NCBI RefSeq assembly: GCF_021730615.1
Contig: NZ_JAJLMN010000001.1
Location: 5,361,501-5,425,500 of the forward strand
Direction: 5' to 3'
DNA from: Lichenibacterium dinghuense
Lineage (GTDB): Bacteria > Pseudomonadota > Alphaproteobacteria > Rhizobiales > Beijerinckiaceae
DNA: 64,000 nt
The notes below the pieces were generated by a model. It saw only the letters and a program-made list of their open reading frames with translations. It was not told the DNA's origin and ran no database searches. The position numbers were made by a program, and so were the translations under genes. Shown one piece after another: positions 53,079 through 61,787 of the stretch. How positions within the stretch are numbered: position 1 is the stretch's first letter; each line of letters begins with the position of its first letter.

Positions 53079-53671
53079 GCGCGCCTCCTGCGGCGGGCGG
53101 CGTCGCGCTCCTCGAGCGCCGCCAGGGCGAGCCCGAGGATGACGACCAGCACGGTCGCCACGGTCGACGGCACCCACAGCGGCGCGGTCACCCAGCCCCA
53201 CGACCAGTCCAGGGCGCCCCCGACGCGGAGGGCGACGAGGAGGACCGTCACGAGGACCTGGACGCAGATCGCGAGGAGCAGCGCCGTGTAGACGGGCGCC
53301 ATCGCGGGCGCGGGATCCGCGGGCTCGCCGGAGTGGACGAGGCGGGGGCTACCGAAGCCGGGCGGGAGCGGAACCGACGGGGACGCCACGAACGCCCCGA
53401 ACAGGTGGTCCTGGTACATGCGCGAGAGGTCGTCCGCGAGGTGCGGGTAGGATCTGCGCCAGTCCCTCAGGCAGCCTTCCTTGTCCTCGCTACCCCGCAG
53501 GTCCGCCTCGAACGTGTCCAGCGCCTCGAGCTTCGTCATCCGCGGCGGGTGGCGCAGCGCCTCCGCGACCTCGTGCGGCACGGCGGCCGCGTCGCCCTCG
53601 TCGTCGTGGGCCAGAATGACCGTGGGCCCGTGCCCCGGCACCTCGTGGTCGTCGTACATGCCCCGGTTCAT
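53075..53671 (-). CDS. Membrane-anchored hypothetical protein, first gene of the small-gene operon
   Basis: 198 residues. The soluble N-terminal ~125 residues (DHEVPGHGPTVILAHDDEG, LEALDTFEADLRGSEDKEG) are followed by two membrane helices (about 128-148 and 160-185) and a basic end (RRRRRA). It is the promoter-proximal gene of the minus-strand run and faces the palindrome at 53762-53791. Confidence 0.6.
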   Translation of the reverse strand: MNRGMYDDHEVPGHGPTVILAHDDEGDAAAVPHEVAEALRHPPRMTKLEALDTFEADLRGSEDKEGCLRDWRRSYPHLADDLSRMYQDHLFGAFVASPSVPLPPGFGSPRLVHSGEPADPAPAMAPVYTALLLAICVQVLVTVLLVALRVGGALDWSWGWVTAPLWVPSTVATVLVVILGLALAALEERDAARRRRRA

Positions 53672-53761
53672 GGCTGCTCCAACACAGGCAGGGTGATTTG
53701 CCGGTGGAAAGCGTCACGGAGGGCATTGAAACCCGTCAAGCGGAAGTTTCCGGGACCTCGG

Positions 53762-53791
53762 TGACCGAAATTGTTATAACAATTTCGGTCA
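53762..53791. promoter_or_regulatory. Perfect 30-bp AT-rich palindrome between divergent operons
   Basis: Positions 53762-53791 are a perfect inverted repeat with 15-base arms (left arm TGACCGAAATTGTTA). It is AT-rich in an otherwise GC-rich region and lies 91 bases upstream of the minus-strand operon and 151 bases upstream of the protease gene. It is most likely an operator for a dimeric or tetrameric repressor acting on both arms; a cruciform or replication/partition site is an alternative. Confidence 0.75.
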
Positions 53792-53941
53792 TCCGGGCCG
53801 TTCGCACGGATGCAGAACGGTCGCGACCGAACCGACTTGAACGTGGTTGAGTCCCCTTAACTGGATTGCCGGTGCCGACCGGCAGGATCGTCAACGTGGC
53901 CACGCTACACGTACTGACTCCCCCGACCGATGGAGTCACCC

Positions 53942-55402
53942 ATGTCCGGCACGTTCCTGGACGCGTTGCGCGCCGCCCACGAGGTCCGCGTCGCCACATC
54001 GCGCCTCCTGGCCGCCGTCCCCGCGCTGACGGTCACGGAGCTCTACGGTGCCGTCCTGCTCGACGGAACGGGATGGGAGCCGACCGACCTCATGTCGGGA
54101 ACGACGGTCTTCGCCAACCCGGACCCGGCGGTCGCGCTGTGCGTCACGGACTGCCTGAGGCGCATCTACGGCGCGGACGGGATGCTGCTGCTCGGACATG
54201 GCTCCCACGCGTCCTCCTTCGACCGCGCGGTGCGGGCGGGCCTGCCCGTCGCGATCGTGATCTGGGACAGGAGCGCCGTGCTCCCGGGCGACCTCGTGGC
54301 GTTGGCCGACCGCGACATGGACATCGCCGTGGCCCCCTGCGAGGCGACCTACGTCGAGGACCTGATCCTCGCCGTGACGGGCGAGGACGTCGAGCTGTCG
54401 TCGGCCCTGTGCGAGCGGTTGGAGCCGGAGACCCTGCTGCGTGCCGTGCGGACCGGCTCGACCGTGGCGGACTGCCTGGCGCGCCTGGAGGCCCTCGCTC
54501 GGCACGTCGACGAGGTCAAGGCCGAGCAGGAGAGACAGGAGCAGGAGGACGCGCGCGAGCTGCTCGCCCGGGCCGCCGCCAAGACGCCGCCCGTCACCGT
54601 CGGGCAGGCCGCGCAGGGCGTCGTGCGGCGCCTGTCGCAGATGACGGGGTTCGGCGAGGCGCAGACGTGGGGCGTCAACCTGGCCCGCGACCTCGCGGCC
54701 TATCGCGCGGGCTCCCTGCCGTGGGCCGACGTCGACCGCGGGCTGCTGCTGTCCGGGCCCCCGGGTGGCGGCAAGACCACCTACGCGCGGGCGCTCGCCC
54801 TCGAATGCGACGTCGAGCTCGTCACCACGACCTATACCGAGTGGTCGGGGGCCGGCGGCGGGTATGGTGATTCCATGTCGAAAGGCCTCACGAAGCTCTT
54901 CGAGACCTGGCGCACGAAGGCGAAGTCGGCCCCGTTCCTGCTCTTCGTGGACGAGATCGACTCGATGGGTCGCAGGGGCGGAAACGACCACAACGAGTCC
55001 TGGTTCACGGCGATCATCAACTCCTGGCTCGCCTTCTTGGACGGCGCCGTCCCCAGGGACGGAATCGTGGTCGTGGCCGCAACCAACTACCCCGACCGAG
55101 TCGACCCGGCGCTCGTCCGGCCCGGTCGGCTCGAGAGGCACATCGAGCTCCCGATTCCCGACATCGACGCCCTGGCGGGCATCGTGCGGGCGCACCTCGG
55201 GGCCGACGCCATGCTGACGGACGCGGAGGTCGCGGAGGCGGCGCGGGCGGTGCGGGGCAGGTCGCCCGCCCAGGTCCAGCTCCTGGCCAGGGAGGCGCGC
55301 CGGGTCGCGCGGTGGTGCGGGCGGCGGGTCTGCGCGTCTGACCTGACTGACGCGGTCGCCATGCTGCGCGAGCCGCGCCACGCGGACGTCGACTGGCGGA
55401 TA
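53942..55402 (+). pseudogene. FtsH-like AAA+/M41 protease, 5' part up to the IS630 insertion
   Basis: 487 codons. A soluble N-terminal domain (about 1-165) without the membrane helices of true FtsH, a coiled coil (about 175-210), then AAA+: Walker A GPPGGGKTT (272-280), Walker B LLFVDEIDSMG with Asp337/Glu338, second region of homology VVAATNYPDRVDPALVRPGRLERH, and a lid domain. The frame reaches DWRI at 55402 and is then broken by IS630; translation would go on to a stop at 55480. Joining 55402 to 56461 gives RIAVHEAGHA in frame, that is, a 675-residue AAA-M41 protease. ATG 53942 follows GGAG; ATG 53930 is possible. Confidence 0.85.
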
Positions 55403-55415
55403 GAGCTGTTGCCGC

Positions 55416-55991
55416 TCAGGTTGGGTCATAGGCATCGTAGCCTGCTGCAGCGAGATAGTTTCGGCACTCATCGGGTCTGAAGCGCGTGAAGGCGTCGCGG
55501 ATGGCAGCCCACAGGTCGGGGACAGTGCGGGCCGCCGCGGTGCGCAGCAGGGCCTTCAGCTTTGCGAAGGCTTGCTCGATCGGGTTGAAGTCCGGGCTGT
55601 AGGCCGGAAGGTAGAGCAGCTTCGCCCCCGCCGCTTTGATGGCCTGCCGGACGCCGGTCACCTTGTGGGCCGCGAGGTTGTCCATGACGACCGTGTCACC
55701 TGGTTTGAGCGCGGGCACGAGCGTGCCGGTGACGTAGCATAGGAACCGCGTCCCGTTTGTGGCCCCGTCCATGAGGTCGATCGCGAAGGGACCGCTCGCC
55801 CGCAGGGCGGCCGTGACGGTGGTGGTCTTGTAGTGGCCGTGGGGCACCGCGATGCGGCAGCGCTCGCCCCGCGGAGCCCGCCCGTAACGCCGCTCCATGT
55901 TGGTGGCGGTGGCGGTCTCGTCCAGGAACACGACGCGATCAGGGTCGATGTCGAGTTGCCCCTCGAACCAGGCCTCGCGTGCCTCCATCAC
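55416..55991 (-). CDS. IS630-family transposase OrfB (DDE domain)
   Basis: 191 residues: VVFLDETATATNM (first Asp), DTVVMDNLAAHKVTG (second Asp), LPAYSPDFNPIEQAFAKLK (Glu). Overlaps OrfA; the upstream residues needed to join them (LHAAEQDRPDV) are present in this frame, so a -1 frameshift at an A5G4 run near 56030 would make the full transposase. Confidence 0.88.
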   Translation of the reverse strand: MMEAREAWFEGQLDIDPDRVVFLDETATATNMERRYGRAPRGERCRIAVPHGHYKTTTVTAALRASGPFAIDLMDGATNGTRFLCYVTGTLVPALKPGDTVVMDNLAAHKVTGVRQAIKAAGAKLLYLPAYSPDFNPIEQAFAKLKALLRTAAARTVPDLWAAIRDAFTRFRPDECRNYLAAAGYDAYDPT

Positions 55992-56374
55992 GTCGGGCCT
56001 GTCCTGTTCGGCGGCGTGCAGATCCCCTTTTTACGGGTGATGCCGTGACGCCGGAAGAAGCGGGACAGCCCGCTCAGGCTTGCCGTGGCGCCGCTTTCCC
56101 CCAGCACGTCCCTCACCTCGCGCAGATAGATCTGCGGGCGCGCCTCGTAGGCCTTCAGGATGGCGGCCGAATGGGCCTCAGTTCGGTGGGAGTGCCGGTC
56201 CCCACCCATCGGCTTGGCCGCGATCTCGCCCTCGGCCCGGAAGCGTGCGCGCCACCGGATGGCCGTCGCCACCCCGACGCTGAAGCGCTCCGCCGCCTCG
56301 CGGCAGGACGCGCCCTCCTCGATGGCGGCAATCACCCGCTCGCGCAGGTCCAGCGACAAAGCTCGGGGCATCGG
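55988..56374 (-). CDS. IS630-family transposase OrfA (HTH domain)
   Basis: 128 residues from the ATG of MPRALSLDLRERVIAAIEEG. Helix-turn-helix CREAAERFSVGVATAIRW, then the winged helix VRDVLGESGATASLSGLSRF. Ends RKKGICTPPNRTGPT just past the A5G4 run. Confidence 0.85.
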   Translation of the reverse strand, partial: PMPRALSLDLRERVIAAIEEGASCREAAERFSVGVATAIRWRARFRAEGEIAAKPMGGDRHSHRTEAHSAAILKAYEARPQIYLREVRDVLGESGATASLSGLSRFFRRHGITRKKGICTPPNRTGPT

Positions 56375-56460
56375 TCTTCTCCGTGATCCGGCCACCACCG
56401 AATCACAGCACCGCCCCCTGCGCTACCTCGCCCGAGCCAACCTGAGCGGCAGCAGCTCTA

Positions 56461-57027
56461 GCGGTCCACGAGGCGGGGCACGCGGCGGCGGCGGTCGCGC
56501 TCGGGGCGGACGAGCTGACGTGCGTCGACCTGGACGTGGGCAGAACGTCGTTCCTGCGTCGGCCTCTGACGACGCGGCCCGAGGCGGACAGGCGGCTCGC
56601 GATGATGCTCGCCGCGCGCGCCGCCGAGCAGGTCATCCTGGGGGAGCCGAGCAGCGGGTGCAGCCAGGACCTGGTCGACGCGACGCAACTCGCGGGAGAC
56701 GTGCACAGGCTGTGGGGCATGGGCGACCTGGGCCTGGTGGCCCTGTCGGACGGCGTCGCGGAGGTCGACCCGACCCTGCGCGTGGCCGTCAGGCGCACGC
56801 TCGACGAGGCTCACGCGCGGGCGGTCGCGGTGGTGACGGAGCGCCGGGCGGACGTCGAGCGCCTCGCCCGCGAGCTGCAGGTCCGGCGCTACCTCGACGC
56901 CGCCGAGGTCCGCGCGGTCATGACGGGGCCGGTCGCGCCGCCGCCTCGGGTCGAGAGGACCGCGCCGACGATGGGGCCCGCGGTGCGGCGCACGGTGACG
57001 CGGCCTGCGGCGCGGGGCCCGTCGTGA
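56461..57027 (+). pseudogene. FtsH-like AAA+/M41 protease, 3' part (peptidase M41 domain)
   Basis: 188 codons in the frame of the 5' part. They begin AVHEAGHAAAAVALG with the HExxH zinc ligands, then PEADRRLAMMLAARAAEQVILG, CSQDLVDATQLAGDVHRLWG (Asp likely the third zinc ligand) and the helical end RRTLDEAHARAVAVVTERRADVE, all typical of peptidase M41. A tail rich in Pro/Arg/Thr replaces the usual FtsH end. Without the upstream half it has no start signal of its own (an internal GTG at 56536 would lack the zinc motif). Confidence 0.85.
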
Positions 57028-57088
57028 CTAGCATGGCCGCCGGGGCATCGTGCTCCGGCGGCCGGACACGGGATGACAGGAGGACGGC

Positions 57089-57673
57089 ATGACGATCTGG
57101 CTCACGTCCGACACGCACTTCGGCCATGCGGGCATCATCCAGTGGGTGCAGCGCCCGTTTGCGTCCGTCGAGGAGATGGACCACGCCCTCGTGCAGGCCT
57201 GGAACGCGGTCGTGCGGCCGCGCGACGTGGTGTGGCACCTGGGCGACTTCTGTTCGGGGGGACCGGGCACTGCGGCCCGCTACTTCGCCCGCCTGAACGG
57301 CCGCAAGCACCTCGTCAGGGGCAACCACGACGGCGACGATGCGCGGTCCTGCGCCTGGGAGTCCGTCCAGGACCTCGCCTCGCAGCGCGTCGACGGCGTC
57401 CGGCTCGTGCTCAGCCACTACCCGATGCTGTCGTGGCAGGGGAGCTCGCACAACCGCGACGGCCACGTGGCGAGCATCATGTGCCACGGCCACGTCCACG
57501 GGACGCCGCGCGACTCCCGCCTGCCGCACGCGGACCCATGCCGCGCGGACGTCGGCGTAGACATGCGGTCCATGGCGCCGATCGCGGCCGAGGCCCTGGT
57601 CGAGGAGGTCCGGATCCTGGCGGCGCTGGAGGCGGAGGACGCTGCTAGGAAAGCTAACGGAGGGGGAGGTTAG
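57089..57673 (+). CDS. Calcineurin-like metallophosphoesterase
   Basis: 194 residues. Metal motifs in order: TSDTHFGHAG, WHLGDFCSG, LVRGNHDGDD, LVLSHYPML, CHGHVHGTP. This layout matches small stand-alone phosphoesterases of phages and islands. Substrate (cyclic nucleotide, dinucleotide or phosphoester) unknown. It starts 61 bases after the protease gene on the same strand and was probably co-transcribed with it. Confidence 0.85.
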   Translation: MTIWLTSDTHFGHAGIIQWVQRPFASVEEMDHALVQAWNAVVRPRDVVWHLGDFCSGGPGTAARYFARLNGRKHLVRGNHDGDDARSCAWESVQDLASQRVDGVRLVLSHYPMLSWQGSSHNRDGHVASIMCHGHVHGTPRDSRLPHADPCRADVGVDMRSMAPIAAEALVEEVRILAALEAEDAARKANGGGG

Positions 57674-57828
57674 GTTTCGTGCGGGCGGGCCTCGTCCCAG
57701 ACCGGGGCCCAGCTCCCGGACACGTAGAGGTGCCCCTCGACCACGACCTCGGGGCGGGCCCCGTTGCCGTCGTGCAGGCTCTCCCACGGCCGTCCCCGCC
57801 ACCACACGACCTCGCCCGCGCGGTACAC
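57670..57828 (-). CDS. Possible small protein or gene remnant at the island edge
   Basis: 52 codons from a GTG: YRAGEVVWWRGRPWESLHDG, PEVVVEGHLYVSGSWAPVWD. The Trp-rich beta pattern is more protein-like than the other frames here, and an in-frame TAA lies just upstream. It converges with and overlaps the phosphoesterase stop. Might be the tail of a lost gene. Confidence 0.35.
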   Translation of the reverse strand: MYRAGEVVWWRGRPWESLHDGNGARPEVVVEGHLYVSGSWAPVWDEARPHET

Positions 57829-58134
57829 CCGGAGGCAGCTCCAGCACCGTTATATGACCCTGGAAACCATGGCGGGCCGCGGCGACGAGCCAACGACCGC
57901 TCTTCTCAAGGCAGCCTGAGCCCGGCCGGGCACGGCGGCACACCCAACCAAATTCCACCACCTTGACGGACGTGATCCATACCTCCCCTTCGAAGCACGT
58001 GAGATAGCTTGCCCGAGCCGTTGCGCAGGCCGTGCACCCTCCTTCGACTCCTTCCATCGCGCATAGCGGGTTGGTCGCCGACGCAGTATGATGTGTGTGA
58101 GTGGCCCTGCTAGCTTCGAGGGGACGAGAGCACC
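57829..58134. other. Intergenic boundary region, lower GC, no gene seen
   Basis: 306 bases between the island and the type I secretion operon. Base composition falls here and in the first kilobase of the next gene. No repeat, tRNA fragment or integrase remnant recognised; it probably holds the secretion operon promoter. Confidence 0.4.
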
Positions 58135-60351
58135 ATGGAGGATCCGGCGCCTTCAACAGCACCAACCGGTCTGCTCGCTTTGGTCACGATGGCTCGCTCC
58201 TTTGGCATCAACGCCACCCATGAGCAGGTCGCACATGACAATCAGCTATCGCAATCTGAGATTTCGATCGCTCAATTCGTGCGCTGTGCTTCCAGCATCG
58301 GTCTGAGGGCGCATGAAGTCACGTTGACTTGGGACGGCCTCAGGCAGCTTGGCGAAGCACTTCCTGCGGTGCTACAACTGCGCAGCGGTTCGTACATGAT
58401 CTTGCGACGCGTCGATGCCGATAGGCAACTCGCCGTGCTGCAAGATCCGAACGCTCAAGGAGAAGCGCTACTCTCACTCGACCGCATCGACCTGGAGCGC
58501 GTCTCGACCGGAGTCGTCGTCCTCGTCAAGCGAAACTACGATTTGGCCGATGTGCAGCAGCCCTTCGGTTTGGGGCTTGTCGCATCCTTCATCTTCCGAG
58601 AGCGACGTGTCGTCGCCGATGTCGCGGTCGCGGCGGTGATGCTGGCTTTGCTGGCCCTCGTTCCGATCCTGTTCTGGCGATTGATGACGGACCGCGTGCT
58701 GCAATACCACGCGTGGAGCACATTCTGGGTCCTGTGCCTGACCTTGGTCTGTCTAATTCTGTTCGAGGTCAGTTTCTCAGCTCTGAGGCGCTATCTTCTC
58801 GTCGGTCTGACCACGCGCGTCGACATCAAGCTTTCCACCTATATGTTTGAGCGCGTGCTCGGCTTGCCGATCGAGTATTTCGAGAGGACGCCGGCAGGCC
58901 ATACGCTGCACCACATGAATCAGATCGGGCGCATACGGAGCTTCCTGCTCGGGCAGCTCTTCGGGACCGTGCTCGACGCCGGCATCTTGATCATCTTCGT
59001 GCCCGTGATGGCCCTGTTCAACCCGATCTTGACCGGTATCGTCATCGGACTCTGCGCCGTGATGATGGCCATCATCGTAACGGCACTGCCCGCGTTGCGG
59101 CGGCGCGGGTCTGCCGTGGAATCTGCCGAAGCGGCCCGCGGCGCCATGCTGTCACAGACGATCCAGGGCATACGCACCGTCAAATCCCTCGCCCTCGACC
59201 GCCGGCAGCGCCACGAATGGGACGTGCTGACAGCCCGCGTCGCCAGGGCGCGCATGGCCGAGGGCTACCTCAGCAACTGGGTGCAGTCGGCCGTGATGCC
59301 GATCGAACGTTGCGTGGTCAGCGGCAGCCTCGCCGTCGGCGTCTACATGGCTATGCAGAGCGACGATCCCGTGGCGGTCGGCAGCCTCTTCGCCTTCCTC
59401 ATGCTGAGTCAGCGCATCGCGGCGCCGCTCATCCAGATCTCCCAACTGCTGCAGCAATTCGACGAGGCGCGCATTGCCACCGCGTCGGTGGCGGCCCTCG
59501 TCAACCAAGTGCCGGAGCAGGGGCGCGACGGTCGCGGCGTCTGCAGGCCGGTCCTTGGCCACGTCGAGTTTCAGAACGTGCTCTTCTCCTACAAGGGCGC
59601 GCTCCGGCCCGCTCTCCGCAACCTGAGCTTCGAGGTGCCGCGCGGCTCTTCGCTCGGGATCATGGGCCGGTCGGGTTCGGGCAAGACGACGGTCACGCGC
59701 CTGCTCCAGCGCCTCCATGCCGACTACTCGGGCCTCATCAAGATCGACGGAATCGACGTGCGGCAGTACGATGTGGACTTCATCCGGGCATCGCTCGGCG
59801 TCGTCCTTCAGGAAAACTTCCTCTTCTCCGGCACCATTCGCGAGAACATCGCCGTCGCCAAGCCGGATGCATCCTACGACGACGTCGTGATCGCGGCTCG
59901 GATGGCAGGGGCCGAGGAGTTCATCGACAAGCTGCCGGGCGGCTACGAGACTTACATCTACGAGGGCTCGCCGAACCTTTCGGGCGGTCAACGCCAGCGG
60001 CTCGCCATCGCCCGCGCGCTGATCACGGATCCCAAGATCCTCATCCTCGACGAGGCGACGAGCGCCCTCGATGCCGAGAGCGAGGCCATCGTCAACGCCA
60101 ACATCGGTCGCATCGCCCAGGGCCGCACCGTGATCACCATCTCCCACCGCCTTGCCGCCCTCGTGAAATGCGACGCCATCATGGTGCTGGACGAGGGCGG
60201 GATCGACGACATAGGGCGCCACGACGAGTTGCTGGCGCGCAACGACATCTACGCGCACCTCTGGTACACGCAGCACCCGCAGACCGCCGATCCGGCGTCG
60301 GGCCCGGGGCGTCGCACGCAGCCGAGGCTGGCCTTCAGAGGCCCCCAATGA
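58135..60351 (+). CDS. Type I secretion system permease/ATPase (HlyB-like, inactive C39-like domain)
   Basis: 738 residues. N-terminal C39-like domain (about 1-135) in which the catalytic cysteine region reads TGLLALVTMARSFG without Cys, as in HlyB-type exporters that dock rather than cleave substrates. ABC membrane domain (about 155-440) with RVLGLPIEYFERTPAGHTLHHMN (split as IEYFERTPAGHTL). NBD: Walker A GRSGSGKTT, Q-loop VVLQENFLFSGTIREN, signature LSGGQRQRLAIARAL, Walker B ILILDEATSALD, H-loop ISHRL. Exports an unprocessed substrate with an HlyD adaptor and TolC. The first kilobase is less GC-rich than its surroundings, suggesting transfer. Confidence 0.92.
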   Translation: MEDPAPSTAPTGLLALVTMARSFGINATHEQVAHDNQLSQSEISIAQFVRCASSIGLRAHEVTLTWDGLRQLGEALPAVLQLRSGSYMILRRVDADRQLAVLQDPNAQGEALLSLDRIDLERVSTGVVVLVKRNYDLADVQQPFGLGLVASFIFRERRVVADVAVAAVMLALLALVPILFWRLMTDRVLQYHAWSTFWVLCLTLVCLILFEVSFSALRRYLLVGLTTRVDIKLSTYMFERVLGLPIEYFERTPAGHTLHHMNQIGRIRSFLLGQLFGTVLDAGILIIFVPVMALFNPILTGIVIGLCAVMMAIIVTALPALRRRGSAVESAEAARGAMLSQTIQGIRTVKSLALDRRQRHEWDVLTARVARARMAEGYLSNWVQSAVMPIERCVVSGSLAVGVYMAMQSDDPVAVGSLFAFLMLSQRIAAPLIQISQLLQQFDEARIATASVAALVNQVPEQGRDGRGVCRPVLGHVEFQNVLFSYKGALRPALRNLSFEVPRGSSLGIMGRSGSGKTTVTRLLQRLHADYSGLIKIDGIDVRQYDVDFIRASLGVVLQENFLFSGTIRENIAVAKPDASYDDVVIAARMAGAEEFIDKLPGGYETYIYEGSPNLSGGQRQRLAIARALITDPKILILDEATSALDAESEAIVNANIGRIAQGRTVITISHRLAALVKCDAIMVLDEGGIDDIGRHDELLARNDIYAHLWYTQHPQTADPASGPGRRTQPRLAFRGPQ

Positions 60352-61718
60352 GAGGCCCGATGCTGCCCGCGGAGCACAGCGCGGCGCGCTCGCTGCAGGT
60401 CGTCCGTCAGTGGCAGTCGGAGGTCGACGCCATCGCCGAGGCGCCGCCGCCCGGCGCGGCGCGCTCCGCCGTGTGGCTCCTCGCGCTCATGCTGGTCGTC
60501 GCTGTCGGGATCACGCCCTTCGTCGAGATCGACCGCGTCGTGTCGAGCAGTTCGGGCCAGATCGTGTCCGTGCGGTCCGCGCTGACCTTCCAGACGCTCG
60601 ATCCGTCCATCATCAAGTCGGTCGACGTGCGCGAAGGGGAGAGCGTCGCCGCGGGCCAGTTGCTCGCGACGCTGGACCCCACCTTTGCCAAGGCCGACGT
60701 CGGCCAGCAGCGCCAGCAGGTGGCCAGCCTCGATGCGCAGATCGCGCGGCTCGTCGCGGAGAAGGACCACAAGCCCCTGACCTTCGCGCAGCCTGTGAAC
60801 CCCGAAGAGGCGCCGTTCGAGGCCCTGCAGGCCGCCCTCTTCGCCCAAAGGTCGTCCGAATACGCCGCGCAGATGCGGTCCTTCGACGAGAAGATCAGGA
60901 CCAGCCAGGCGACGATCGCCAAACTGCAGAACGATGTCGCCCGCTACGCCGCTCGCGCCGACATATCCCAGGCGATCGAGGGTATGCGCGATACGCTGTA
61001 CAAGAGCGGCGCTTCGAGCCGGCTCAGCCTGCTCGAGGCCAACGACGCGCGGCTCGAGATGCAGCGGACGATGGAAAGCGATCGCAACGGCGTGATCGAG
61101 GCGCAGCACCAGCTCGCCGCCGCGCAGGCCGATCGCGACGCCTACGTCCAGAAGTGGCTCGGCGATGTGAGCCAGGACCTCGTCAAGGTGCGCGACGACC
61201 GCGAGGCGGCGACCGCCTCCCTGCTCAAGGCAAGCAGGCATCAAGACCTCGTCCGCCTCGTCGCGCCCGAGCCCTCCGTCGTGCTGACCTTGTCCAAGCT
61301 GTCCGTCGGCTCGGTGCTGAAGGAGGGAGACTCCTTGATGTCGCTGGTGCCGCTCTCCAGCCCTCTGGAAGCGGAGGTCCACATAGCATCGCGGGACATC
61401 GGCTTCGTGCGGACGGGCGATCCTGTCTCGCTCAAGGTCGATGCCTTCAACTATTACGAGCACGGGTCGGCTGAGGGCCGGCTGATCTGGATCAGCGAAG
61501 GCTCCTTCTCGACGGATGAGGGCAGCAAGCCGGTGGAACCCTACTACAAGGCCCGGGTGGGCATCGCGAAGCTCGGCTTCCACGACGTGCCGAAAACCCA
61601 GCGATTGATCCCCGGCATGACGCTCCGCGCCGACATCTCCGTCGGGAAGCGCTCCCTCTTCCGCTATATCCTCGGTGGCTTCGTTCAAGGCACGGGCGAA
61701 GCGATGCGCGAACCCTGA
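60348..61718 (+). CDS. HlyD-type periplasmic adaptor of type I secretion
   Basis: 456 residues. One membrane helix (about 42-60, VWLLALMLVVAVGITPFV), then the lipoyl-like strand VDVREGESVAAGQLLATLDPT, a long coiled-coil hairpin (about 115-290) and beta-barrel blocks with VLKEGDSLMSLVPLSSPLEA and PGMTLRADISVGKRS. ATG overlaps the transporter stop by 4 bases (ATGA). Confidence 0.92.
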   Translation: MRGPMLPAEHSAARSLQVVRQWQSEVDAIAEAPPPGAARSAVWLLALMLVVAVGITPFVEIDRVVSSSSGQIVSVRSALTFQTLDPSIIKSVDVREGESVAAGQLLATLDPTFAKADVGQQRQQVASLDAQIARLVAEKDHKPLTFAQPVNPEEAPFEALQAALFAQRSSEYAAQMRSFDEKIRTSQATIAKLQNDVARYAARADISQAIEGMRDTLYKSGASSRLSLLEANDARLEMQRTMESDRNGVIEAQHQLAAAQADRDAYVQKWLGDVSQDLVKVRDDREAATASLLKASRHQDLVRLVAPEPSVVLTLSKLSVGSVLKEGDSLMSLVPLSSPLEAEVHIASRDIGFVRTGDPVSLKVDAFNYYEHGSAEGRLIWISEGSFSTDEGSKPVEPYYKARVGIAKLGFHDVPKTQRLIPGMTLRADISVGKRSLFRYILGGFVQGTGEAMREP

Positions 61719-61787
61719 TCGGACGGAGGCGGACATGGGGGAAGGACGTCGTCGCACCCGCCCGACCGGGCTGACCGCCGGGCAGGA

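Larger units (their letters stand above)
55401..56460 (-). mobile_element. IS630-family insertion sequence (copy B) with TA target duplication
   Basis: Ends: TAGAGCTGTTGCCGCTCAGG at 55401 and the complement TAGAGCTGCTGCCGCTCAGG ending at 56460. TA is duplicated at 55401-55402 and 56459-56460. Different in sequence from copy A. Two transposase frames on the minus strand. Inserted in the codon before the HEAGH motif of the protease. Confidence 0.9.

Noticed and set aside
57679-57966. Plus-strand 95-codon frame after the phosphoesterase
   Set aside because: Pro/Gly/Arg-rich without structure; the minus-strand frame at 57670-57828 is more protein-like.
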